From NCBI RefSeq assembly GCF_900636535.1, contig NZ_LR134289.1, positions 620,001-684,000 on the forward strand: 64,000 nt of DNA. Direction: 5' to 3'. Shown here piece by piece: positions 1-9,424 of the stretch. How positions within the stretch are numbered: the first letter of the stretch is position 1; the number at the start of each line of letters is the position of its first letter. The notes below the pieces were generated by a model. That model saw only the letters and a program-made list of their open reading frames with translations. It was not told where the DNA came from and made no database searches. This DNA is from Chryseobacterium gleum (GTDB taxonomy: Bacteria; Bacteroidota; Bacteroidia; Flavobacteriales; Weeksellaceae). The position numbers and the translations under genes are program-made.

Positions 1-2
1 TT

Positions 3-329
3 GCAAAGGAAGTCATCAGAAGAAAAGGGCTGATCGGGCTGAATTTTATCAAGGATTATGTAGATACGGAAAACCCGGATAGAATCTACGAGCATATCCA
101 ATACGGGTTATATCTTGGCGGAGAAAACAGTATTGCTTACGGTGCAGACTATTTTTATTGGAAGGATCATCCGGATACATCCCGCCATCCTTTTTTCTTT
201 CCTGAGCATTCCAATGCTTCGGGATATCCTGCAATTAATAAAGAAATTGAAGAACGATTTTCATCTGAACTGGCAGAAAAAATCAGCCATAGAAATGCCC
301 TTAATTTTATTGAGAATATGTATAAGTAG
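3..329 (+). CDS. Membrane dipeptidase (peptidase M19), C-terminal part
   Basis: This is the last 108 codons of a gene that begins before the window. The reading frame starting at base 3 is open to a TAG at 327-329. The translation has the C-terminal pattern of M19 (renal dipeptidase-like) metallopeptidases: an LNFIKDY segment, an HIQYGLYLGGENSIAYGAD block and the tail EKISHRNALNFIE. Family members are zinc enzymes of TIM-barrel fold that hydrolyse dipeptides. The catalytic N-terminal metal ligands lie outside the window, so activity cannot be judged. No clear terminator follows in the 163 bases before the next, convergent gene. Confidence 0.8.
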   Translation, partial: AKEVIRRKGLIGLNFIKDYVDTENPDRIYEHIQYGLYLGGENSIAYGADYFYWKDHPDTSRHPFFFPEHSNASGYPAINKEIEERFSSELAEKISHRNALNFIENMYK

Positions 330-492
330 TATACAGTTAATATGATTTTATTATCCCGCAGATTTGGAAATTGAGACAGATTTTATATTTATCTGTGATA
401 ATAAGCTGAATCTACGGGTTTTTTTACTGTTTTATTTTACATTAAATAACATATTTTAATATGTTTAAAAACAGATTGTTAATTGATGTTGT

Positions 493-2037
493 TTAATGTT
501 TTCTTTTATACCTTACTTTCTGCTTGATAATTTCAATCACATCTACATTCTGGACTTTAGACTTGATCCATCCATGGATGTCGATATAAAATAATGAACG
601 TCTGTAATATTCATTTTTTGAAAATTCTTCCAGTTTTTTATCAAAATTTTCAAAGGCTTTCTGTCTCTGATCAGGTATTTGATTATTAAGGTTCTTAAAA
701 AACTGAATGCTTTCAAAATGGAACTCTTCCGGCTTCTTCATTTTCTTAGCAAACTTCAAAGTAGAAGCAATAAATTCATCATAATCTTCATCATTCCCGG
801 ATTCATATTTTGCCATTAAGATCAAAATTCTTGTATGGAAAAGCAGATCCTCCTGTACGTTGCCTTTGGATTCTATGACTCTCATAGAATACTCAATTGA
901 TTTTTCAAACATTTTACTGCCAAAAAACATAGCTGCCATTTTAAGGTAAAGAATCATAAAATGGTGCTCATCAATTCTTTCCCTGAGTTTTTCCATTTTC
1001 AATTCCACTTCAGGAATAAGTTTGGTACCGGTAAAAAATTCTCCTTTTACAAAGTGAATATTCATCAGGGTATTGTACTGGGTAAGGAAAATAAGGGACT
1101 GAAGATTTTCATTCTGAACAAAATTCTCCGCATGTACCATTTTATTGAAATTCTCAAAATGCTCCTCTAGAATGTCAATATTTCCATACAGAAAAAGGAT
1201 CTTGAGCAGATAGGTGTTTCCCTTGATATACCAAACCGGATGGCTGTAAATCATTTCGGGTTTCTTATGAAACAGGTCTACCCATTGGTAAGCATATTTC
1301 AGAGTGTATTTATAATCCTGTAATAGCTGGTTCTTCCACACATGAGCTTTATAATACCATAATTTTTCAGTAAAATTCAGTTTTTCAGGATTGATATTTT
1401 TAATTTCAGCATTGAAAATATCCATAACTTCCTGTCGGTCTGTATCATTTTTTACATAACCATGGGTAAGCATTTCACTGTATAATTTCAACGAAAGGTT
1501 GGAAAGTTTTGTCGTGTAGCGGTTTTGCTTACTGATCTCCTGGGACTGTTTGATAAGTTCTTCGGCGCGGCCTTCGATACTTCGTGTAATGAATTGTGAT
1601 TCAATTACTTTCTCGAGATCAATGATTTCGGAAGCAATACTTTTTTCATCCAGTTCCAGCGCAGTCTGCTTAGTCTTATCTAATATTTTTAAAGCCTGCT
1701 TATAAAGGCCTTTCTGATACAGAATATTGGCAAAATCCAGCTGTTCCCGAAGCTGAATTCTATAATTCTGATGACTCGGGTTCATACGGAGGCTTACCAG
1801 GATCTGTTTGTAAAGATGGGCTTTAAGGTTGGAAAGCTGTTGTTTGGTAGAAATTTTTTTCTCAATAATTACTGTTTCATCATATTCCTTCATTTTATCC
1901 ATCTCAGAAAAGAGCAGAAGAAATTTAGCATCAACATTAATTCCGAGACGGTTTACATACAGCTTAAACTGACGCTTTTCAGAAGTAGTCAATGACTTTA
2001 CCAATACAAACAAAAAATCTTTCTGCAATTCTGCCAT
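493..2037 (-). CDS. Hypothetical TPR-like helical-repeat protein
   Basis: A 514-residue protein of unassigned function. There is no signal peptide or membrane segment, so it is probably cytoplasmic. The sequence is almost entirely helical, rich in Lys, Glu and Leu, with repeated aromatic-aliphatic spacing (for example the QLDFANILYQKGLYKQALKI stretch near residue 115) that resembles degenerate tetratricopeptide repeats. It starts at an ATG at 2035-2037 and is transcribed away from leuA; the 148-base spacer between them is the shared upstream region. Similar long helical proteins are common and uncharacterised in Flavobacteriia. A scaffold role is only a guess from the repeat character. Confidence 0.75.
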   Translation of the reverse strand: MAELQKDFLFVLVKSLTTSEKRQFKLYVNRLGINVDAKFLLLFSEMDKMKEYDETVIIEKKISTKQQLSNLKAHLYKQILVSLRMNPSHQNYRIQLREQLDFANILYQKGLYKQALKILDKTKQTALELDEKSIASEIIDLEKVIESQFITRSIEGRAEELIKQSQEISKQNRYTTKLSNLSLKLYSEMLTHGYVKNDTDRQEVMDIFNAEIKNINPEKLNFTEKLWYYKAHVWKNQLLQDYKYTLKYAYQWVDLFHKKPEMIYSHPVWYIKGNTYLLKILFLYGNIDILEEHFENFNKMVHAENFVQNENLQSLIFLTQYNTLMNIHFVKGEFFTGTKLIPEVELKMEKLRERIDEHHFMILYLKMAAMFFGSKMFEKSIEYSMRVIESKGNVQEDLLFHTRILILMAKYESGNDEDYDEFIASTLKFAKKMKKPEEFHFESIQFFKNLNNQIPDQRQKAFENFDKKLEEFSKNEYYRRSLFYIDIHGWIKSKVQNVDVIEIIKQKVRYKRKH

Positions 2038-2149
2038 TGTAAATTTTTATAAATTAAATTACTGATTAATAGATGAATAAGATTGTTTTTTCAACTGTTG
2101 AATATTGTAATTTTCAAAAAATGTGAAAATGAAAAAATATTGCAAGCTG

Positions 2150-2157
2150 TAGTTTTG
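2150..2157 (+). promoter_or_regulatory. Bacteroidota -7 box upstream of leuA
   Basis: TAGTTTTG fits the TAnnTTTG -7 consensus of Bacteroidota housekeeping promoters and lies 28 bases before the leuA ATG. No good -33 TTG at 17-23 bases upstream is visible, so the call is tentative. I see no leader peptide or T-box-like attenuator in the 148-base spacer. Confidence 0.4.
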
Positions 2158-2185
2158 AATCAAAATTAAGTAAAAAACTTCATTT

Positions 2186-3348
2186 ATGAATTCCGAAAAA
2201 ATTGAAATTTTTGATACGACACTGAGAGACGGGGAACAGGTTCCGGGATGTAAACTGAATACGGAACAGAAACTGGTTATTGCTGAAAAGCTTGATGAGC
2301 TGGGGATTGATATCATTGAAGCAGGGTTTCCGATTTCCAGTCCGGGAGATTTTGAATCGGTTTCAGAAATTTCAAAACTGGTAAGAAATGCTAAGGTATG
2401 TGGATTGACAAGAGCCAATAAAAAAGATATTGATACGGCAGCAGAAGCATTGAAGTTTGCGAAAAGACCAAGAATTCATACCGGTATCGGAACTTCGGAT
2501 TCTCATATTAAATACAAATTCAACTCAACAAGGGAAGACATTATTGAAAGAGCGGCAGAAGCTGTGAAATATGCCAAAACCTATGTGGAAGATGTAGAAT
2601 TCTATGCTGAAGATGCAGGAAGAACGGATAATGAATATCTTGCAAGGGTTTGTGAGGCTGTTATCAAAGCCGGAGCTACAGTGCTGAATATTCCTGATAC
2701 AACAGGATATTGTCTGCCGGAAGAATACGGCCAGAAATAAAATACCTGAAAGAAAATGTAAAGGGAATTGAAAAAGCGGTATTGTCTTGCCATTGTCATA
2801 ATGATCTGGGACTGGCTACTGCCAATTCTATAGCAGGGGCAATTAACGGAGCACGCCAGATTGAATGTACCATCAACGGATTGGGAGAAAGAGCCGGCAA
2901 TACAGCATTGGAAGAAGTTGTAATGATTTTAAAACAGCATAAAGACCTGAATCTGCATACCAATGTCAATTCAAGAATGCTGAATGAAATGAGTGCCATG
3001 GTATCCGATCTGATGGGAATGGCAGTACAGCCTAACAAAGCTATTGTAGGAGCCAATGCTTTTGCCCACAGCTCAGGGATTCATCAGGATGGTGTGATCA
3101 AAAACAGGGAAACCTATGAAATCATTGATCCCGCAGAAGTAGGAGTGAATGCCTCTTCCATTATCCTTACAGCCAGAAGCGGCCGCTCGGCACTGGCATA
3201 TCGTTTTAAACATATCGGGTATGAAGTTACCAAGAATGAACTTGATTACCTGTACCAGGAATTTCTGAAGATCGCCGACCTTAAAAAAGAAATAGACAAT
3301 GAGGACCTGAACATGATGATGCATTCTTTTGCCAGAAAAATAGGATAG
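2186..3348 (+). pseudogene. leuA: 2-isopropylmalate synthase leuA, broken by a one-base frameshift
   Basis: LeuA condenses acetyl-CoA with 2-ketoisovalerate, the first committed step of leucine synthesis. The N-terminal part (184 codons, 2186-2740) carries the [10 protein letters not shown] metal/substrate motif and ends at a TAA at 2738-2740. The rest continues in the -1 frame to 3348 with [15 protein letters not shown] and the [14 protein letters not shown] motif. Adding one A to the AAA run at about 2735-2737 restores a continuous 387-residue protein through the [16 protein letters not shown] junction. The repaired length is that of the short LeuA form, lacking the leucine-binding C-terminal regulatory domain of 510-residue enzymes. 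The next three operon genes are intact. A sequencing error in a homopolymer and a true frameshift are both possible; a leucine auxotroph would be expected if real and if no paralogue exists. Confidence 0.9.
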
Positions 3349-3378
3349 GTTTGATTTAAAATCAAGATAAAGTAAACA

Positions 3379-4767
3379 ATGAACAACAGTAAAAAGACAC
3401 TTTTTGATAAAGTTTGGGACGCTCACGTGGTAGAAACCATTCCTGACGGACCTCAGATCATTTATATAGACAAACATCTCATTCATGAGGTAACCAGTCC
3501 TCAGGCTTTTGCAGAACTGGAATCCAGAAATCTGGAAATATTCAGACCGGAACAGATTGTTGCCACCGCGGATCATAATGTACCCACTTTGCATCAGGAG
3601 CAGCCTATCAGAGATGAACTTTCAAGAAATCAGGTAGAACAGCTTACGGAAAACTGTAAGAAAAATAATATCGAACTTTTCGGATTAGGGCATCAGTATC
3701 AGGGAATCGTACATATTATCGCTCCGGAACTGGGAATTACCCAGCCGGGAATGAGTATTGTTTGCGGAGACAGTCATACCTCTACCCACGGAGCATTTGG
3801 AACAATCGCTTTTGGGATTGGAACAAGCCAGGTGGCACAGGTATTTGCAAGTCAGTGCCTGTTGCTTAATAAGCCAAAATCAATGAGAATTACAGTCAAC
3901 GGCAAATTAAACGAAAATGTTCAGCCTAAAGATGTGATTCTGTATATCATTTCAAAAATAGGAACAGACGGAGGAACCGGATATTTCTGTGAATATGCAG
4001 GAAATGTATTTGAAGAGATGTCGATGGAAGGAAGAATGACCGTGTGCAATATGAGTATTGAAATGGGGGCCAGAGGAGGAATGATTGCTCCCGATGAAAC
4101 CACCTTTGAATACGTAAAAGGAAGAAAATTCTCGCCGGTAGGAGAAGAATGGGAAGAAAAAGTAGAATACTGGAAGACTTTGAAAACAGATGAAGGGGCA
4201 GTATTTGATAAAGAACTGAGCTTTGATGCATCAGATATTTATCCGATGATTACTTATGGAACCAACCCGGGCATGGGTATTTCAATCCGTGAAGTTATTC
4301 CTGCGCCGCAGAATGAATCTGAAGAGAAGGCATTACAATATATGGGGCTGGAAGCCGGACAAGCGGTTAACAGTATCAAGGTTAATTATGTTTTTATAGG
4401 TAGCTGTACCAATGCAAGGATAGAAGATTTCCGTTCTGCAGCTCAATATATCAAAGGCAAAAGCAAAGCGGAAGCGGTAAAAGCATTGATCGTTCCGGGA
4501 TCCCAGCAGGTGGTGAAACAGATTTATGAGGAAGGACTGGATAAAATCTTTAATGATGCAGGTTTTCAGATCCGTCAGCCGGGATGCTCCGCATGTCTGG
4601 CAATGAATGATGACAAGATTCCGGAAGGAGAATACTGTGTTTCCACTTCCAACAGAAACTTTGAAGGCAGACAGGGACAAGGCGCAAGAACAATTCTTGC
4701 CAGTCCGCTCACCGCAGCAAAAGCAGCTATAGAAGGTAAAATTTCAGCTTTTGAAAGTGTAAACTAA
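3379..4767 (+). CDS. leuC: 3-isopropylmalate dehydratase large subunit
   Basis: Large subunit of isopropylmalate isomerase, which interconverts 2- and 3-isopropylmalate with LeuD. The 462-residue length is normal. The [4Fe-4S] ligands are visible: Cys343 in GSCTNAR and Cys403/Cys406 in PGCSAC. The [20 protein letters not shown] motif, typical of the aconitase fold, lies near residue 132. The gene follows leuA by 30 bases and precedes leuD by 15 bases, so the genes form one transcript. Bacteroidota LeuC shows small differences from enterobacterial LeuC ([10 protein letters not shown] where SEVEHVLATQ is usual), but nothing essential is missing. Confidence 0.96.
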   Translation: MNNSKKTLFDKVWDAHVVETIPDGPQIIYIDKHLIHEVTSPQAFAELESRNLEIFRPEQIVATADHNVPTLHQEQPIRDELSRNQVEQLTENCKKNNIELFGLGHQYQGIVHIIAPELGITQPGMSIVCGDSHTSTHGAFGTIAFGIGTSQVAQVFASQCLLLNKPKSMRITVNGKLNENVQPKDVILYIISKIGTDGGTGYFCEYAGNVFEEMSMEGRMTVCNMSIEMGARGGMIAPDETTFEYVKGRKFSPVGEEWEEKVEYWKTLKTDEGAVFDKELSFDASDIYPMITYGTNPGMGISIREVIPAPQNESEEKALQYMGLEAGQAVNSIKVNYVFIGSCTNARIEDFRSAAQYIKGKSKAEAVKALIVPGSQQVVKQIYEEGLDKIFNDAGFQIRQPGCSACLAMNDDKIPEGEYCVSTSNRNFEGRQGQGARTILASPLTAAKAAIEGKISAFESVN

Positions 4768-4782
4768 ATCCATTAAAAGTAC

Positions 4783-5391
4783 ATGCAAAAATTAATTATT
4801 ATAAAATCCACTGCGGTTCCGTTACCGGCAGAAAATATAGATACAGATCAGATTATTCCTGCAAGATTTCTTAAAAGTATAGACCGAAAGGGTTTCGGAG
4901 AGAATCTTTTCAGAGACTGGAGGTTCAATATTCATACAGGAGAACCGAATCCTGATTTTGTTTTAAACAATCCTAAGTTCAGTGGTGAAATTCTTGTCGC
5001 CGGAAATAATTTTGGTTGCGGAAGCAGCAGGGAGCATGCCGCGTGGGCATTAACAGATTATGGATTTAAAGTTATCATTTCAAGTTATTTTGCTGATATT
5101 TTCAAAGGAAACGCCCTGAATAACGGACTTCTTCCTGTAAAGGTTTCCGAAGGATTTTTAAAAGAAATCTTAGAAGGAATCAATGAAAATCCTGATCAGG
5201 AAATTGCTATCGATGTGGAATTACAATCTGTCAGTTTCAAGGATGTCACAGAAACCTTTGAACTGGACTCTTATAAAAAAATATGCCTGCTGAACGGTTA
5301 TGATGATATTGATTTCTTAATCAGCAGAAAAAAAGCCATTACAGAATTCGAACTAAAAACACAAAAAACAAATGAACGACAATTATTTTAA
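4783..5391 (+). CDS. leuD: 3-isopropylmalate dehydratase small subunit
   Basis: Small subunit of isopropylmalate isomerase, the swivelling domain that completes the active site of LeuC. The 202 residues are a normal length. Hallmarks are [15 protein letters not shown] near the N-terminus and [17 protein letters not shown] in the middle, with the usual substrate-recognition arginine region. The 3' end overlaps the start of leuB by 20 bases in another frame, which suggests translational coupling and tight stoichiometry within the leucine operon. Confidence 0.96.
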   Translation: MQKLIIIKSTAVPLPAENIDTDQIIPARFLKSIDRKGFGENLFRDWRFNIHTGEPNPDFVLNNPKFSGEILVAGNNFGCGSSREHAAWALTDYGFKVIISSYFADIFKGNALNNGLLPVKVSEGFLKEILEGINENPDQEIAIDVELQSVSFKDVTETFELDSYKKICLLNGYDDIDFLISRKKAITEFELKTQKTNERQLF

Positions 5392-6496
5392 AATCGCGGT
5401 TCTTCCCGGAGATGGGATCGGCCCGGAAATTATCGGTGAGAGCATTAAAATATTAGATACTATTGCTGAAGTTTTTCAATGTAAATTTCATTTTGACTAC
5501 GGATTAATCGGCGCAGAAGCTATTTTTAAGACAGGTAATCCTCTGCCTGAAGAGACCTTAAAGATATGTAAAGAATCAGATGCTGTACTTTTCGGAGCTA
5601 TCGGCGATCCGGTGTTTGATAATAATCCGGAAGCAAAAGTAAGACCTGAACAGGGATTATTAAAACTTCGTAAAGAGCTGGGATTGTTTGCCAATATCCG
5701 TCCGTTGAAGACCTATCCGTCATTGATTGATAAGAGTCCGCTGAAGAGAGAAATTATTGAAGGAGCTGATATCCAGATTTTCAGGGAACTGGTAAGCGGA
5801 ATTTATTTTGGTGAAAAATTTACAGACCCGGAAGGTAATTACGCTTATGATGTCTGCAAATACAGCCGTGAAGATATTATTCCGATTGCACATATGGCAT
5901 TTCAGGAAGCCCAGAAAAGAAAGAAGAAACTTACGCTTATTGATAAAGCGAATGTTCTGGATACTTCGAGATTGTGGAGAAAAACCTGCCAGGAAATTGC
6001 TCCTGAATACCCTGATGTACAGCTTGATTATATGTTTGTAGACAATGCCGCCATGCAGCTGATTCTTAATCCTAAGCATTTTGATGTTATTTTAACGGAA
6101 AATATGTTTGGAGATATTATTTCAGATGAAGCAAGTGTGATCGGTGGTTCTATCGGGTTGTTACCATCTGCTTCAGTAGGAGAGAATAATGCTCTGTTTG
6201 AGCCTATTCATGGGTCTTATCCTCAGGCTAAAGGGAAAGGCATTGCCAATCCTGTGGCTTCTATTTTAAGTGTGGCTATGATGCTGGATCATCTTAATTT
6301 ACAGGCCGCAGCCGACAAATTGAGACAATCAGTAGAACATGCTATTGAAAATAAATACGTCACTATTGATCTTAATACGAAACAATATTACTCAACAAGT
6401 GAAGTGGGAAGCTTTATTTCAGACCATATCAGATATTCCGAAACATCATATTATAATTTTGAAAATGTAAAGATCGGGAAATCCACCATTGTATAG
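5372..6496 (+). CDS. leuB: 3-isopropylmalate dehydrogenase
   Basis: NAD-dependent oxidative decarboxylation of 3-isopropylmalate to 2-ketoisocaproate, the third leucine step. The 374-residue translation has [10 protein letters not shown] at the N-terminus, the [11 protein letters not shown] block, and the NAD-site signature [20 protein letters not shown]. The start ATG lies inside the last codons of leuD. The C-terminus runs about 15 residues past the usual end, a minor variation. A strong hairpin terminator lies 32 bases after the stop and closes the leuACDB operon. Confidence 0.96.
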   Translation: MNDNYFKIAVLPGDGIGPEIIGESIKILDTIAEVFQCKFHFDYGLIGAEAIFKTGNPLPEETLKICKESDAVLFGAIGDPVFDNNPEAKVRPEQGLLKLRKELGLFANIRPLKTYPSLIDKSPLKREIIEGADIQIFRELVSGIYFGEKFTDPEGNYAYDVCKYSREDIIPIAHMAFQEAQKRKKKLTLIDKANVLDTSRLWRKTCQEIAPEYPDVQLDYMFVDNAAMQLILNPKHFDVILTENMFGDIISDEASVIGGSIGLLPSASVGENNALFEPIHGSYPQAKGKGIANPVASILSVAMMLDHLNLQAAADKLRQSVEHAIENKYVTIDLNTKQYYSTSEVGSFISDHIRYSETSYYNFENVKIGKSTIV

Positions 6497-6527
6497 AAAA
6501 CAAAAGTTCAGTTAGATAGTTAGAACG

Positions 6528-6559
6528 AAAAGTTCCGCCTCGTATGAGACGGAACTTTT
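6528..6559 (+). terminator. Rho-independent terminator of the leuACDB operon
   Basis: Perfect 10-base arms AAAAGTTCCG (6528-6537) and CGGAACTTTT (6550-6559) enclose a further CTC/GAG pairing and a GTAT loop. A-rich before and T-rich after, so it can work in both directions and probably also ends the short minus-strand gene at 6578-6769. Confidence 0.85.
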
Positions 6560-6577
6560 CAATTATAAAAAGTCTTA

Positions 6578-6769
6578 TTACTTTTTGTCTTTTGTATTAT
6601 CCGTTTTTCCTGATTTGTTCTTTGATGATTTCCGGATATCTTCTTTATCAATATCAGGTGGATTGGTCTTTTTCGATGCTGCAGGAATATTCTGAAAATC
6701 CTGATTTTGCTTTTTGGTCTCTGCTGTATTGGCAGATTCTTTCTTTTTGGTGTTTCCTTTTGTATCCAT
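6578..6769 (-). CDS. Small lysine-rich hypothetical protein
   Basis: A 63-residue, very hydrophilic protein rich in Lys, Asn, Thr, Asp and Gln, with no Cys, no signal peptide and no membrane segment; probably cytoplasmic and disordered. It starts at ATG 6767-6769 and ends shortly before the bidirectional terminator at 6528-6559. A sigma-54-like TTGGCA...TTTGA element lies about 40 bases upstream (6810-6825). The alternative plus-strand frame over the same bases reads like a hydrophobic non-gene, typical of a shadow. Function unknown. Confidence 0.55.
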   Translation of the reverse strand: MDTKGNTKKKESANTAETKKQNQDFQNIPAASKKTNPPDIDKEDIRKSSKNKSGKTDNTKDKK

Positions 6770-6841
6770 AACTTTACATTTTAAGTTCCAAGAACATGTA
6801 AATTATTATTCAAAGGGTTTGCCAAACGGAAAAATTTTATC

Positions 6842-7447
6842 CTAAAGGCCCAAAATACCAATTTTACCGGTTTTATCCTCTATGGTATAATTCAGGGCTT
6901 TTGCCAAAACAAAAATATTATTCAGGTTTTCCATCAATTGTTTTCGGCCTTCGTTTCTCAGCTGATTCTGGTCAATTGATTTTTCTGCTGTTTCCTTAGC
7001 TTTTGCTGTAACATTTTTAATATCCTTTTCCGAAATCCTGTTAATGAAAGAATCATCCAGAGATTGGATCTCAACGCTTGGCGTAATTCTTATCTCAGCA
7101 TCAGGAAGCTCGGTAATCACCAGTTTTTTATTGATGGAATCTACCTCAATCTTCATTTTATTGAGATCATAGGAAACCTGTGCATTCGTTTTGGTATAGG
7201 TAATAATACTGTTGCTGGAGATTTCTTTTCCAAAAACTTCATAACCCATTTTGGTTTTCTGCATGCTGGAAGTATTCTGTTCCAATACGACCATTTTATT
7301 CATCTTGGAAATCTGATTGGTCAGGATGTAATAATCCGACTGTTCTGTTTTATTTCCGAGGTTCAGACAGGACTTCAGTCCAAAAAACAGAAGCACCATA
7401 GCGCCGGCACCGGCCACAAAGGATAATATGGTTCTATAATTTCTCAA
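6842..7447 (-). CDS. DUF4230 family membrane-anchored protein
   Basis: A 201-residue protein with an N-terminal membrane segment (about residues 7-25, rich in Val, Ala, Gly, Leu, Phe) followed by a predicted periplasmic beta/alpha domain of DUF4230 type. That domain includes LVITELPDAEIRITPSVEI and a C-terminal helical stretch with AKALNYTIE. Function of the family is not known. The start is TTG at 7445-7447: the upstream in-frame codons are ATT and the TAG stop of the thioredoxin-like gene, so no earlier ATG is possible and the first internal ATG would remove most of the membrane segment. The one-codon spacing means translational coupling with the preceding gene. Confidence 0.75.
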   Translation of the reverse strand: MRNYRTILSFVAGAGAMVLLFFGLKSCLNLGNKTEQSDYYILTNQISKMNKMVVLEQNTSSMQKTKMGYEVFGKEISSNSIITYTKTNAQVSYDLNKMKIEVDSINKKLVITELPDAEIRITPSVEIQSLDDSFINRISEKDIKNVTAKAKETAEKSIDQNQLRNEGRKQLMENLNNIFVLAKALNYTIEDKTGKIGILGL

Positions 7448-7450
7448 AAT

Positions 7451-8014
7451 CTATTTAAAAATTTCTTTGATAACAGACGAATCGTTCTTTTTCAAAATTT
7501 GAACTAAATCTCTTTCAATATACCCGGTGGTAGGCATTTCTATAATTCTTCCAACCTCTTTACCATATCTTTTCAGAATAATGGTAGGAACTTTCTGAAG
7601 ATTGTAAAGGCTTTCATCCCCGGTTGGAGATTCTTTTTTGCGGTTTACGGCAATGATAGTCAGTTTATTTTCCGGATAATTTACGGCTTCCAATATCTTC
7701 ATCAGCCTAGGAAAATCTCTGTGGCTGTCTTCACACCATGTTCCCATGAAAACAATGATATCATAAGACCCGATTTTCTCTTTTTTTAATTCACTGACTG
7801 CTTTTTGGTCAAGGGCATATTCATCATGTTCCTTTACATACCAATCTGCATAAGGCGCTTTTAAAAACTGCTCCTTCAGTTGGTTTCCCAAAAGCATTTT
7901 GCCGTCATTCTGAGTTTCAACCTCGCGGTTTACCACTACTTTTTGAGCGCTGAGCTGTTGTGCAGCCAGAAACAAGCTTGAAACGGCAACAATATTGGTA
8001 ATAAATTTTTTCAT
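7451..8014 (-). CDS. Exported thioredoxin-fold protein with a single-cysteine active-site motif
   Basis: A 187-residue protein with a signal peptide (about residues 1-23, ending LSAQ). A thioredoxin-like fold follows: IIVFMGTWCEDSHRDFP near residue 90 and the cis-proline region KVPTIIL near residue 140. The usual CxxC is WCEDS here, so the second cysteine is replaced by Ser. This suggests a monothiol or redox-inactive role rather than a standard disulfide reductase. It lies in a minus-strand run with the MazG-like gene upstream (3-base gap) and the DUF4230 gene downstream. Confidence 0.8.
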   Translation of the reverse strand: MKKFITNIVAVSSLFLAAQQLSAQKVVVNREVETQNDGKMLLGNQLKEQFLKAPYADWYVKEHDEYALDQKAVSELKKEKIGSYDIIVFMGTWCEDSHRDFPRLMKILEAVNYPENKLTIIAVNRKKESPTGDESLYNLQKVPTIILKRYGKEVGRIIEMPTTGYIERDLVQILKKNDSSVIKEIFK

Positions 8015-8017
8015 ATT

Positions 8018-8485
8018 TTATTTTTCGATAATAGATTTTAAATCAGCAGGAGAGTAGTATTTGTTTTTTAATACTTTATGATCTGCCTGTCTGTAAACAT
8101 TAAATTTTTCTCCGGATTTTTCATAGAAAGATTCTACTTCCTTTTCCTTGTAAAATTCAACTGTTTCTTTTGCCTGCTCTTCATTATCACATGCTTTCGA
8201 CATATTGGAACGCTGAACTTCGTTGAATAGCTCTACAAATTTGTTGCCAAGTCCGAATTCCAGCACAGCACCACTTAAAACATACTGTAAATCACAAAGT
8301 GCATCTGCAATTTCTACAATATTGTTATCAGCAATTGCCTGTTTTAACTCATTAAGTTCTTCCTGTAAAAGTTCTACTCTGAGATTGCATCTTTCCGGAG
8401 AAGGAATTTGTGGGGTATCTAAAATAGGGGCTTTGAAAGTAGTATGGAATTCTGCTACTTGGTTCAGACTATCAATTTTATCCAT
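8018..8485 (-). CDS. MazG/PRA-PH-like nucleoside triphosphate pyrophosphohydrolase
   Basis: A 155-residue all-alpha NTP pyrophosphohydrolase-type protein. The metal-binding pattern is visible as EELNELKQAI followed by EIADALCDLQYV, the EExxE...ExxD arrangement of the MazG/phosphoribosyl-ATP pyrophosphohydrolase superfamily. Such enzymes remove pyrophosphate from (often abnormal) nucleotides; the substrate here is unknown. The frame is open up to 8554, but the start is placed at ATG 8483-8485 because the upstream 23 residues are aromatic-rich and unlike the family. The next gene downstream begins 4 bases after the stop, suggesting co-transcription. Confidence 0.8.
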   Translation of the reverse strand: MDKIDSLNQVAEFHTTFKAPILDTPQIPSPERCNLRVELLQEELNELKQAIADNNIVEIADALCDLQYVLSGAVLEFGLGNKFVELFNEVQRSNMSKACDNEEQAKETVEFYKEKEVESFYEKSGEKFNVYRQADHKVLKNKYYSPADLKSIIEK

Positions 8486-8582
8486 GAATTTTTTATTTCC
8501 CACAAAGATAGAAAAGGATTTGTAAAATGTGAAATATACAGGGATAAAATGCAAAGTACAAAAGAACTGCTTTTCGAGAATC

Positions 8583-9320
8583 TTAATCTAAATCTCTTGA
8601 TTTAAAATTGAATGGCATTCTGAATTTTGATTTTATAGGTTGTCCTTTAATTTTTCCGGGATTCCATTTTACTTTAATTTTTTTCAAAATAAATTTAATA
8701 TCCTCAAAAAACTGTTCACTATTATCTATTTTAGGTTCGATATCTACAGTAGAAATACTGCCGTCCGTATCTATGATGAAAGAAATAATAAATTTTCCGT
8801 TCGCACTATAGGATGTAGGATCTAAATATCCTTCCAGTTTTTTATGGATTTCTTTTCTCAACTCATGCGATCCGCCAGGCAGGTCAGGATATTGGTATAG
8901 TTTTGAAAGGTCGTAATCGGATTTATAATTTTCAAAAAAGTCTTGTGGAAAAAAAGGGAAATCAAAATAAGCAATGGCTTTTTCTCCGTTTTCTTCCGCA
9001 GGATGCCAGTTTTTCAGGCTTCCTATAGACTTGATAGCGAGATCGAATGCACATTTATTTTTTTCTATAATAGCATCATCACTCTTTTTCTTTACCAAAG
9101 AAGGTTTACCGGTGTTATCAATTTTTAAGGTTACAAAATACATCTCGTTTTTATCACAAGGTTTTGCGCCGCTTTTCAGAAAATAGTTCTGCATGTCTGC
9201 AGACATTTGGACAGGACCTTCTTTATAAGGGAACTGACCTTCAGGATATTTAGACAGTGTTTTTTGTGAAAATACTGATCCAAAGCATAGGGCAAAAAGA
9301 AATAGGGCTGTTTTTCTCAT
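8583..9320 (-). CDS. Exported protein with TonB C-terminal-like domain
   Basis: A 245-residue protein with a signal peptide (about residues 1-18, ending VFSQ). The C-terminal third (about residues 140-240) resembles the TonB C-terminal fold found in many Bacteroidota periplasmic proteins: YPDLPGGSHELRKEI, then ISFIIDTDGSI and a final WNPGKIKGQPIKSKFRMPFNF. A proline-rich spanning region and an N-terminal anchor as in true TonB are absent, so it is more likely a periplasmic TonB-domain protein of unknown partner than the energy transducer itself. A single copy stands alone, with a 97-base gap to the MazG-like gene. Confidence 0.65.
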   Translation of the reverse strand: MRKTALFLFALCFGSVFSQKTLSKYPEGQFPYKEGPVQMSADMQNYFLKSGAKPCDKNEMYFVTLKIDNTGKPSLVKKKSDDAIIEKNKCAFDLAIKSIGSLKNWHPAEENGEKAIAYFDFPFFPQDFFENYKSDYDLSKLYQYPDLPGGSHELRKEIHKKLEGYLDPTSYSANGKFIISFIIDTDGSISTVDIEPKIDNSEQFFEDIKFILKKIKVKWNPGKIKGQPIKSKFRMPFNFKSRDLD

Positions 9321-9367
9321 TTGTAGAAGTGCTTCATGGTTGAAATTAGTTTGTCTGCTAAATTAAG

Positions 9368-9399
9368 AAAAAGTCTACAACTTAAAGCTGTAGACTTTT
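9368..9399 (-). terminator. Terminator after the TNT/partner gene pair
   Basis: Hairpin with arms AAAAGTCTACA and TGTAGACTTTT, 25 bases past the end of the minus-strand gene at 9425-9835. The arms end in A/T runs, giving a U tract on the minus-strand RNA. Confidence 0.75.
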
Positions 9400-9424
9400 A
9401 TAATAGTAATAGAAATGATTTCAG

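Noticed and set aside
2728..2745. Programmed -1 frameshift in leuA
   Set aside because: No X-XXY-YYZ slippery site or stimulatory structure is visible, and LeuA is not known to use one. A deletion in an A run is simpler.
2710..3348. Separate gene starting at TTG 2710 for the LeuA C-terminal part
   Set aside because: The first ten residues would be an out-of-frame reading of conserved LeuA sequence; the two parts align as one protein with a one-base lesion.
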